A stretch of 5,099 nucleotides of DNA, taken from positions 1 to 5,099 of the forward strand of contig JAIPDY010000243.1 in the NCBI GenBank assembly GCA_021737445.1, in the 5' to 3' direction. Positions within the stretch are counted from its first letter, which is position 1. Each line of letters opens with the position of its first letter. The notes below the pieces were generated by a model. That model made no database searches. It was not told the DNA's origin and saw only the letters and a program-made list of their open reading frames with translations. Source of the stretch: Desulfotignum sp. (lineage in GTDB: Bacteria; Desulfobacterota; Desulfobacteria; Desulfobacterales; Desulfobacteraceae). Shown in pieces: positions 1-5,099 of the stretch. A program made the translations under genes and the position numbers.

Positions 1-129
1 GGCAAAAAGGGCGGCAGCACCCAGGCAAAGGGCAATGATGATAAAAATCAGGGAAAATTTTGAACCGAGAAATACCTTGACTATCGCCGGAATAATGCCT
101 TTGGGATCAGCGGGCTGCTGGTCTGTCAT
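1..129 (-). CDS. RND efflux transporter permease subunit, N-terminal fragment (continues beyond the window)
   Basis: The ATG at 129-127 opens a frame of 43 codons that stays open to the window edge: a short polar cytoplasmic N-terminus (MTDQQPADPKG), an amphipathic stretch, then a hydrophobic segment (SLIFIIIALCLGAAALFA, residues about 26-43), the expected first transmembrane helix. This pattern fits the N-terminus of proton-driven RND pumps of the HAE/CzcA-like type, which run to about 1000 residues in the inner membrane and export substrates through a periplasmic adaptor and an outer-membrane channel. The gene starts one base after the TGA of the adaptor gene (TGATATG), has a strong ribosome binding site inside the end of that gene, and completes an outer-membrane channel / adaptor / pump gene set. 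The family call rests on the N-terminal sequence and the context; substrate cannot be told from this piece. Confidence 0.85.
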   Translation of the reverse strand, partial: MTDQQPADPKGIIPAIVKVFLGSKFSLIFIIIALCLGAAALFA

Positions 130-130
130 A

Positions 131-1258
131 TCACCGGGCCTCCCCGATGCCTATGGTTTCATTGGCTGACAGTCCTGACAGAACTTCCACGCGGGTGTTG
201 TCCAGGGGAATGGTTGTAATATACCGGCGCTGCCAGGTGCCGTTGGTTTTGACCATGACAAGTTCGAGCTGTCCGGCATGGATAACCGCCTCTTTGTCCA
301 GGGTGATGATGGTTCTGCGGGTTTCCGGGACCATCAGCTTGGCATACATGCCTGAATAGATGCCTTCTTTGGCCGGGATGGCAGCTTTGACAAGAAAGGT
401 GCGGGTCTGGGGATCGGCATAGGGAATGATTTCTTCAACCACTGCATGCAAAGAAAGGCCGGGGGTGGGGATAACTGCCTGAAGCTGCGAACCGGTTTTG
501 ATGGTGTTGATAAGCCCTTCTCTTACATGGGCTTCAACCCGGTAGCCCCCTTTGGTCCGCACCGCTGCCAGGGGCTTGCCCGGCAGGGCCAGGTCCCCGG
601 GTTCCACCAGGATCCGGATGATTTCTCCGTCCACAGGCGCAATGATTTTTGAAAAACCAAGGTGTACCGTGGCTTCGGTAATGGTTTCTGTGGCCTGCTG
701 GATGCCTGCCTCTGCCTCCACCAGGGATTCACGGGACATGGACAATGCGGCCCGGGCCTGTAGAAAACCGGCTTGTGCATTTTCCAATTCCTGCTCAGTG
801 GCGGCACCTGATGCATAAAAGCTTTTGATACGCGCAACGTGCTGTTTTGCATTGGTATAAGAGGCTTGCGCAGATTCGATGGCCTGGAGGGCTTTGTCCC
901 GTGAGGCTTTTGCCCCGCGAAGCGCTTCTTTGGCACTTTCCAGCCTGGCTGCGGCCTGTCTGCTGTCCAGGGTGATCAACAGGGCGCCTGATGTGACAAT
1001 CTCCCCTGCTTTGACATGCACATCGGTTATCTGGGCACTGATCTGGGCACTGATGCTGGTTTCACTTTTGGGCCGGACCGTTCCCACGGCCGGATAGGTC
1101 TGGGCAACGGTCTGCTCCTATGTTTCGACCGTTTTTTGCGGCTGATACCCCGCATCTGCATCAGCTGTTCTGCAGGGGTAAGGGGCAAGCAACAGCAGGG
1201 CTGACAATACTGTTTTTGCAATCACATTGCAGGCCGTGTTATTTTTATGTGAAGACAT
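131..1258 (-). CDS. Periplasmic adaptor (membrane fusion protein) of an RND efflux pump, with an in-frame TAG at codon 47
   Basis: This is the HlyD/AcrA-type adaptor that links the inner-membrane pump to the outer-membrane channel. From ATG 1258 the frame gives 375 codons, normal for the family. Residues 1-34 look like a signal peptide: MSSHKNN, then a hydrophobic core VIAKTVLSALLLLAPYP and an ADA-type cleavage area. Codon 47 (1120-1118) is TAG; the same frame then continues without a break to TGA at 133-131. After the TAG come the first lipoyl half (about 69-97, ISAQISAQITDVHVKAGEIV), an alpha-helical coiled-coil hairpin (about 104-200), the second lipoyl half (about 202-234, KIIAPVDGEIIRILVEPGDLA), the beta-barrel, and the membrane-proximal domain with PYADPQTRTFLVKA near residues 279-292. 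If the first start after the TAG is used (GTG at 1087), the product lacks a signal peptide and there is no good ribosome binding site, so I take ATG 1258 as the true gene start. Whether full-length protein is made depends on the TAG: readthrough, recent mutation or sequence error are all open. Confidence 0.85.
139..145 (-). promoter_or_regulatory. Ribosome binding site of the RND permease gene
   Basis: The minus strand reads GGGGAGG, 9 bases before the ATG at 129. It lies within the last codons of the adaptor gene (the Gly-Glu-Ala-Arg end), so the adaptor's C-terminal codons double as the start signal for the pump. With the 1-base gap between stop and start, this suggests translational coupling. 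Confidence 0.75.
1118..1120 (-). other. In-frame amber (TAG) codon in the adaptor gene
   Basis: Minus-strand codons run GTC GAA ACA TAG GAG CAG ACC GTT. The TAG lies 46 codons after ATG 1258 and is in the same frame as both the signal peptide and the mature domains, so no frameshift is involved. It falls in the poorly conserved linker between the signal peptide and the lipoyl domain, where almost any residue would be tolerated. A single C-to-T change from CAG (Gln) would create it. The three complete genes end in TGA (polX), TAA (channel) and TGA (adaptor), and the partial GH65 gene ends in TGA; none uses TAG as its stop. Confidence 0.9.
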
Positions 1259-1263
1259 TTTTT

Positions 1264-2643
1264 TTATTTCTCCTGTGACCAGAGTCTGGAAAGGGTTCCA
1301 ATGGCCCGGGCAATCTCTATTTCTGCCGTTTTGCCGTCATAAAATGCAGCCGCTTTGTTGATGCCGGCCCTGGTTCTGTCCAGTTCCGCCTCCAGGTACC
1401 GGGTAATCGGTTCAGCACCGCCGTCATAGCGTTTTTTCACTATATGAAGGGATTCTTTTGCCATATCCACACTGGATTGGGCAACATGCAGCCGCTGTTG
1501 TGCGTTTTCATGTTCCAGATAGGCCTGTTTCACGTCCTGGTAAACCTGCATCCGGATTTTTTTTCGGGCTTCCAGGGCCCTTTCCAGTTCATGCCTGGCT
1601 TCGGCAATCCGTGCCCGGGTGGCAAAGCCGTCGAACAGGTTCCAGGCAAGATTCAGGCTGGCGGTGTAATTGTCCTTTGATGTATTGTACGAAAAATCAT
1701 CACTGTCCATATACCACCGGGCCTGCAGGTCGACCCGGGGCCGGTAGCCGCTCGCTGCCAGGGATACAGCTGTCCTGGCCATATCGATCTGCTGCTGTGC
1801 CCGGTGCAGTTCCGGCCGTTTTCCAAGGGCAAGGGCCCAGGCCTGGTCAATGGACACGGGAAAGCTTACCTTACAGGTGCTGTCCGGGTCCGGATCAAGA
1901 GAAAAAGAATGACCGGGTGTATGCCCGAGCAGTGTGGCCAGGGCGGTCATGGTGGTGGCAAGGGTGTTTTCGCTTTCCACCAGATTTTTTTTTGCTTCAG
2001 CCAGGCGGACTTTCAAAGAGAGAATATCTGATTTTAACACACTGCCTCCCTTGAAACGCACCGTCATCATATCCAGCTGTTCTTCCACCGTCTGCACCGA
2101 TGTCCGGGCTATGACGGTATATTCCCTGACTTTGAGCGCGGTGAAAAACATCTGGATCACCGCAGCTATGCGGTCATTTTCTGTCTGAAGGACCAGTGCG
2201 GTCTGGTCTGCGAGTTTTTTTTGTGCCAGCTGTTTTTCCAGCCGGTTTTTTCCGCCGTTATACAGACTTATCCCGGCCATGATGCCTATTTCCGTATTGG
2301 TGAACGACCCGGGATCGTTAAAATCAATATCACGGGGCAGTTCTCTCTGGTCAATGGTTTTAAACAGGTAGGCAGAAGGGGCATCACCTGCTGATAATTC
2401 ACTGAAAGCCGTCACCTTAGGCCAGAAGACGGCTTCGGTTTTTTTGACAGAAGCCCGGGCTTTTTTGATCAGGGTGCGGGCCATCCGGATATCCGGATTG
2501 TTTTTTAGTGCGGTGGTAATGGCGGGTTCCATGGTCAGCAGGTTGTCTTCTGCCCGGGATACGTCCGGCAGGACACTGCAGGCTGCTGCAATAAGAAAAA
2601 CAAGTATCAAAATGTTTTTGAATGACAGATTAGCGGATTCCAT
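1264..2643 (-). CDS. TolC-family outer-membrane efflux channel protein
   Basis: The product (459 residues, typical length) is the trimeric outer-membrane duct of a tripartite efflux system. Residues 1-31 form an export signal (polar start, hydrophobic core ILILVFLIAAAC, then SRA before the mature AEDN/EDN start); Cys22 after AAA could alternatively make it a lipoprotein like OprM, though the lipobox is weak. The mature part shows the two tandem OEP repeats of the family: beta-strand/turn motifs SLYNGGKN (126-133) and NLFDGFAT (335-342), each followed by a long helix, and the paired motifs VRFKGGSVLKSDILSLKVRL (195-214) and KRYDGGAEPITRYLEAELDR (404-423). The start ATG 2643 has GGGAG 6 bases upstream. 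TAA at 1266-1264 is followed 5 bases later by the adaptor ATG, so the two are surely co-transcribed. Family assignment is firm; substrate is unknown. Confidence 0.95.
   Translation of the reverse strand: MESANLSFKNILILVFLIAAACSVLPDVSRAEDNLLTMEPAITTALKNNPDIRMARTLIKKARASVKKTEAVFWPKVTAFSELSAGDAPSAYLFKTIDQRELPRDIDFNDPGSFTNTEIGIMAGISLYNGGKNRLEKQLAQKKLADQTALVLQTENDRIAAVIQMFFTALKVREYTVIARTSVQTVEEQLDMMTVRFKGGSVLKSDILSLKVRLAEAKKNLVESENTLATTMTALATLLGHTPGHSFSLDPDPDSTCKVSFPVSIDQAWALALGKRPELHRAQQQIDMARTAVSLAASGYRPRVDLQARWYMDSDDFSYNTSKDNYTASLNLAWNLFDGFATRARIAEARHELERALEARKKIRMQVYQDVKQAYLEHENAQQRLHVAQSSVDMAKESLHIVKKRYDGGAEPITRYLEAELDRTRAGINKAAAFYDGKTAEIEIARAIGTLSRLWSQEK
1270..1274 (-). promoter_or_regulatory. 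Ribosome binding site of the adaptor gene
   Basis: AGGAG lies 11 bases before ATG 1258, within the last codons (Gln-Glu) of the outer-membrane channel gene. It supports ATG 1258 as the real start, upstream of the TAG. The spacer contains a run of eight A that begins in the TAA stop of the channel gene and ends in the ATG. Confidence 0.65.
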
Positions 2644-2649
2644 CTGTTT

Positions 2650-2654
2650 CTCCC
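2650..2654 (-). promoter_or_regulatory. Ribosome binding site of the outer-membrane channel gene
   Basis: GGGAG stands 6 bases before ATG 2643, an ideal spacing. It is directly preceded by the 8-base palindrome CATATATG (2654-2661), which overlaps the site by one base. Confidence 0.7.
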
Positions 2655-2667
2655 ATATATGCTGGTC

Positions 2668-2994
2668 TCAAACTGCCGTGTGTACAGGGAGCAAAAAAGA
2701 TGAAATTACATTTTTGGCTCCTGAAAAAAACTTTACCATGCATTGGGCTGATTTAAAAGAAAATGATGGCAAAGTCGGAAACCACGAAACCCAGCATTTG
2801 ATGAAATTTATGGAAATTGCGATTTCTCCCCGCACAATGATCCGGACATCGACCCTTTTTTGAACCGTAGATGAAAATGCATCAAGCATATTGTTGTCCG
2901 GAATCAGATATGCCTGGGAAATAATGGCAGAATATACGGGGCAAAACCATTGCATGAAACCGGTTGGCAAGAAGATTCGGGGAGAGACTGTCAT
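2668..2994 (-). pseudogene. Remnant of a cardiolipin-synthase/phospholipase-D-like gene
   Basis: A 108-codon frame opens 5 bases after the polX stop. I see no convincing ribosome binding site and would not call it an intact gene. Residues 29-57 (2910-2824) read YLIPDNNMLDAF, seven residues, then VDVRIIVRGE. This matches, with the same spacing, the segment of bacterial cardiolipin synthases that typically reads Y-F-I-P-D-x-x-L-L-x-A-L then R-G-V-D-V-R-I-I-V-P-G. In intact enzymes an HxKxxxxD catalytic motif follows about 40-50 residues later; it is absent here, and the rest of the frame (58-108) is aromatic and hydrophobic with no family resemblance. Neither other minus frame restores the motif before hitting stops. 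The interval is also more AT-rich than its neighbours. I infer a decayed gene fragment; chance similarity of a short segment remains possible. Confidence 0.45.
2688..2721 (-). repeat. Imperfect inverted repeat (hairpin) in the leader of the efflux operon
   Basis: The arms 2688-2698 (ggagcaaaaaa) and 2711-2721 (tttttggctcc) pair over 11 positions with one mismatch (2693/2716), leaving a 12-base loop. The stem is five GC-containing pairs plus five A-T pairs. On the minus strand it would form in the mRNA leader, ending 44 bases before the channel gene's ATG. Neither strand has a U-tract directly after the stem, so it is not a standard intrinsic terminator. It may be an operator or mRNA structure, or chance in AT-rich DNA. 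Confidence 0.35.
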
Positions 2995-2999
2995 CTATA

Positions 3000-4721
3000 T
3001 CATATCCGGGTCATCATCCGGACAAGGTCCTGGCAGCTGTATGTGTTTATGATATCTGCCGGTTCCAGCCAGCCGCGTCTTGCCTGGTCAATACCCCGCC
3101 GCAGATGTGACAGACCGCCCGTATCATGGGCATCGCTTGAAACGGCAATTTTAACATGCATGTCCCGGGCCAGCCTGCAGGCATCATCGTTCAGGTCCAG
3201 CCGGTCAGGCTGGGCATTGAGTTCGAGAAAACAGCCGTTCTCTTTTGCAGCGGCCATCACTTTTTCCAGATCCACTGCATAGGGCTTGCGCCGGTTGATG
3301 AGGCGGCCGGTGGGATGGCCCAGGATATTGAAACAGGGATTTTCCATGGCTTTGATAATACGCTCGGTCTGTTTTTTTCGGGACAGGTTATGGGAAAAGT
3401 GGATGGAACAGACCCGCACGTCCAGTTTTTTCAATATGTCATCAGGCAAATCAAGGCTTCCATCTGCCCGGATGTCCACCTCCACCCCTTTGAGCACATG
3501 AAAATTTTCCAGACGATCATTGAGCGCTTCAATTTTTTCGATCTGTTTTTCCAGGCGGGGGATATCCATGCCATTGGCGATGCGGACCTGCACAGAATGA
3601 TCTGTGATGGCAAGATATTTGTATCCCATGTCCTGAGCGGTCTGCACCATTTCTTCAAGACCGGCCAGACCATCGGTTTCAGTGGTATGGACATGCAGAT
3701 CCCCTTGTATGTCCTGTAACTGGATCAGCCGGGGCAGCCGGTCCTGTTCCGCTGCTTTGATTTCACCGGTATGTTCCCGAAGTTCCGGTACGACAAAAGC
3801 CAGGTCCAGGATCTCATAGATCTGTTTTTCATGGGAAACGGAGATCTGTTTTTTTTCTTTGAAAATACCGTATTCATTAATTTTCAGGTTTTTTTTCACG
3901 GCCCGTTTCCGAAGCGCGATATTATGGGCTTTGGATCCTGTGAAATGATGGAGCCCCACGGCATAGTCAGCCGGAGCAAGTACCCGAAGATCCACATGAA
4001 GACCGGACAAGAGCTTTGCTCGGCAGAGGGTTTCGCCTCGGGAAATAATTTTTTTTATATCTGCATATGCGGTGAAATGTTCTATCACCTTTTCAGGTGT
4101 GTCACTGCAGATCAAAAGATCCAGGTCCCCCACGGTTTCTTTGCGCCGCCTGAAACTGCCGGCCAGCGTTATCCGGTCGATACTCTGTGCTTTATGCATA
4201 TGGGCCAGCAAAGGTTCGGCCCGTTCTTCCGCCTCAGACAATAAGATGCGGTTGGATTCGGATGCCATCTGTTCAAGCCCGTTTAATACAGATTGTTCGA
4301 TTTTTTTTCCAAAGCCCTTTACAGTGCAGATTTTTTTGGCCCGGGCAGCTGCTTTGAGCTCATCTGTGTTGGAAATGCCCAGTTCCTGATACAGTTGTTT
4401 TACCCGTTTGGGACCTAAGTGGTCAATATCCATCAAACGGGGCAGTTCTTCGGGCAGACGGCCTTGTATTTCATCGAGTTGTGTAAAGGTTCCTTTGGAA
4501 ACAATCTGTTGGATCTTGTCTGCCAGGTCCTGGCCGATACCTGGAAACCCTGTGAGGTCCTCTTTGTTTTTGATCAGGTCAGCCACTGGCCGGGCCAGGC
4601 CGTTTACGGTCCGGGCGGCATTGCGGTAAGCCCTGACCCGGAAGGGATTGGCGCCTTCAATTTCCAGCAGATCCGCCATGCGGTTGAGCTGTGCGGCGAT
4701 GTCCGTATTTTGTACCGGCAC
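3000..4721 (-). CDS. polX: DNA polymerase/3'-5' exonuclease PolX
   Basis: Bacterial family X DNA polymerase, thought to fill short gaps in base-excision repair. The length of 573 residues is standard. The N-terminal helix-hairpin-helix region (about 1-145) includes FRVRAYRNAARTV (27-39), TGFPGIGQDLADKI (57-70), DHLGPKRVKQLYQELGI (100-116) and CTVKGFGKKIEQSV (132-145). The nucleotidyltransferase palm has GSFRR (188-192), the metal-binding GDLD (Asp199, Asp201) and the third Asp244 in HVDLRV; HHFTGSKAHN (258-267) stands where the family usually has YFTGSK, followed by LKINEYGIF. The C-terminal PHP exonuclease domain (about 335-573) keeps all its likely metal ligands: DLHVHTTETDG (His343, His345, Asp350), ITDHS (His375), GVEVD (Glu414), CSIHF (His441), LGHPTGR (His469) and SSDAHD (Asp530, His532). 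Both activities should be intact. The GTG at 4721 is the only start between an in-frame TAA at 4739 and the conserved N-terminus, and it has AAGGAG upstream. It follows GH65 by 37 bp. Confidence 0.97.
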   Translation of the reverse strand: MPVQNTDIAAQLNRMADLLEIEGANPFRVRAYRNAARTVNGLARPVADLIKNKEDLTGFPGIGQDLADKIQQIVSKGTFTQLDEIQGRLPEELPRLMDIDHLGPKRVKQLYQELGISNTDELKAAARAKKICTVKGFGKKIEQSVLNGLEQMASESNRILLSEAEERAEPLLAHMHKAQSIDRITLAGSFRRRKETVGDLDLLICSDTPEKVIEHFTAYADIKKIISRGETLCRAKLLSGLHVDLRVLAPADYAVGLHHFTGSKAHNIALRKRAVKKNLKINEYGIFKEKKQISVSHEKQIYEILDLAFVVPELREHTGEIKAAEQDRLPRLIQLQDIQGDLHVHTTETDGLAGLEEMVQTAQDMGYKYLAITDHSVQVRIANGMDIPRLEKQIEKIEALNDRLENFHVLKGVEVDIRADGSLDLPDDILKKLDVRVCSIHFSHNLSRKKQTERIIKAMENPCFNILGHPTGRLINRRKPYAVDLEKVMAAAKENGCFLELNAQPDRLDLNDDACRLARDMHVKIAVSSDAHDTGGLSHLRRGIDQARRGWLEPADIINTYSCQDLVRMMTRI

Positions 4722-4732
4722 GGGTTGGTTGT

Positions 4733-4738
4733 CTCCTT
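4733..4738 (-). promoter_or_regulatory. Ribosome binding site of polX, supporting the GTG start
   Basis: AAGGAG ends 11 bases before GTG 4721. An in-frame TAA overlaps it (4739-4737), so no earlier start is possible and the GTG is fixed. Confidence 0.65.
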
Positions 4739-4758
4739 ACGGTATCAATAAAAAACAA

Positions 4759-5099
4759 TCAGAGGTGAAACGTACGGGTATTCCCGACTGTCAGGTCATA
4801 CAGGTTTTCCTTGAATCCGAATTTAAAGTGGTTTTCCGGGCTGCACAACAGCGTGATTTTGCACATGTCCTGGGAAGTTTCAAAGTCAAGGGTGCTGCCC
4901 CGATACCGTACCTGCATTTCCATTTTTTCAAGCACTTCCGGCAGCTCCGGGTTGACCCACAGGATATTGCCCCGGGTTTTTATGCCCAGATAGGCTTCCT
5001 GGAGAATATTTACCGATCCGGCCATGGCGCCCAGGTGTATGCCTTCCTGGGTGGTGCCTCCCTGAATGTCATCGATGTCGCTTTGCAGGGCTTTTAAAA
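4759..5099 (-). CDS. Glycoside hydrolase family 65 protein (trehalose/maltose/kojibiose phosphorylase type), C-terminal fragment
   Basis: The frame is open from the window edge to TGA at 4761-4759, giving the last 112 residues. The first part, DIDDIQGGTTQEGIHLGAMAGSVNILQ, is the hallmark C-terminal part of the GH65 catalytic (alpha/alpha)6 barrel, followed by LGIKTRGNILWVNPELPEVLEKMEMQVRYRGSTLDFE, the start of the small beta-sandwich C-terminal domain. GH65 members phosphorolyse or hydrolyse alpha-linked glucosides such as trehalose, maltose or kojibiose in the cytoplasm; which one cannot be told, since the substrate-defining parts lie upstream. In some bacteria GH65 enzymes sit beside or are fused to a beta-phosphoglucomutase-like HAD protein; none is visible in this window. 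The final 37 residues or so (TSQDMCKITLLCSPENHFKF onward) match the expected terminal beta-strands. PolX begins 37 bp downstream on the same strand. Confidence 0.9.
   Translation of the reverse strand, partial: LKALQSDIDDIQGGTTQEGIHLGAMAGSVNILQEAYLGIKTRGNILWVNPELPEVLEKMEMQVRYRGSTLDFETSQDMCKITLLCSPENHFKFGFKENLYDLTVGNTRTFHL

Noticed and set aside
1027..1221. Overlapping minus-strand frame of 64 codons at the 5' part of the adaptor gene, suggesting a frameshifted N-terminus
   Set aside because: Its product is Arg/Pro-rich with no signal peptide core. The signal peptide (from ATG 1258) is in the same frame as the mature adaptor, so only the TAG, not a frameshift, interrupts the gene.
1985..1993. 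Run of nine T (A9 on the coding strand) inside the channel gene, and an A8 run in polX, as programmed frameshift sites
   Set aside because: Both genes read through these runs in one frame to their normal ends, and they encode ordinary Lys-Lys segments; there is no sign that an alternative frame product is used.
1458..2054. 198-codon plus-strand open frame across the channel gene
   Set aside because: It lies antisense to a clear TolC-family gene and its product is rich in Pro, Gly, Arg and Trp with no family resemblance; it is a shadow of the coding strand.
2654..2661. CATATATG palindrome as an operator
   Set aside because: Eight bases of alternating AT-rich palindrome are too short to separate from chance.
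2644..2999. Sigma-70 promoter for the efflux operon and a terminator for polX
   Set aside because: A promoter is expected here, but the best -35/-10 pairs I found (for example TTTAAA with TAAAGT at 16 bp spacing) are too weak to call in AT-rich DNA, and no GC stem followed by a U-tract is present.
3156..3719. 187-codon plus-strand open frame across polX
   Set aside because: It is antisense to the conserved PHP domain of PolX, has no recognisable motif, and is explained by the codon composition of the opposite strand.

Overview
The window reads as ordinary chromosomal DNA of a Gram-negative bacterium. It encodes a periplasmic adaptor, an outer-membrane channel and an RND pump. GC content is moderate and the flavour of the proteins suggests a sulfate-reducing Desulfobacterota (Desulfobacteraceae-like), but that placement is an impression from protein style, not a search result. 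Every gene I can support is on the minus strand, so transcription runs from the high-coordinate end to the low-coordinate end.

Layout in transcription order: (1) 5099-4759, the C-terminal 112 residues of a GH65-type glycoside hydrolase/phosphorylase, 5' end outside the window; (2) 4721-3000, a complete bacterial PolX (family X DNA polymerase with a PHP 3'-5' exonuclease domain), GTG start; (3) 2999-2644, a 356-bp interval with no intact recognisable gene, holding an apparent remnant of a cardiolipin-synthase/phospholipase-D-like gene and an imperfect hairpin in the leader of the next gene; (4) 2643-1264, a TolC-family outer-membrane efflux protein; (5) 1258-131, an HlyD/AcrA-type periplasmic adaptor whose frame contains one TAG codon; (6) 129-1, the first 43 residues of an RND inner-membrane pump.

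Genes 4-6 form one tight operon (5-bp and 1-bp gaps) for a complete tripartite efflux system: inner-membrane RND pump, periplasmic adaptor and outer-membrane duct. GH65 and PolX lie 37 bp apart and may be co-transcribed, but they have no obvious functional link to the pump.

The most notable observation is the in-frame amber codon at position 47 of the adaptor. It sits between a clear signal peptide and an otherwise intact mature protein. A gene start taken downstream of the TAG (for example the GTG at 1087) would silently drop the signal peptide. The TAG could be a recent nonsense mutation, a sequencing error, or a codon that is read through; pyrrolysine is known in some Desulfobacterota, but nothing in this window shows that the machinery exists here. 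I found no CRISPR array, tRNA, rRNA, insertion sequence or convincing intrinsic terminator.
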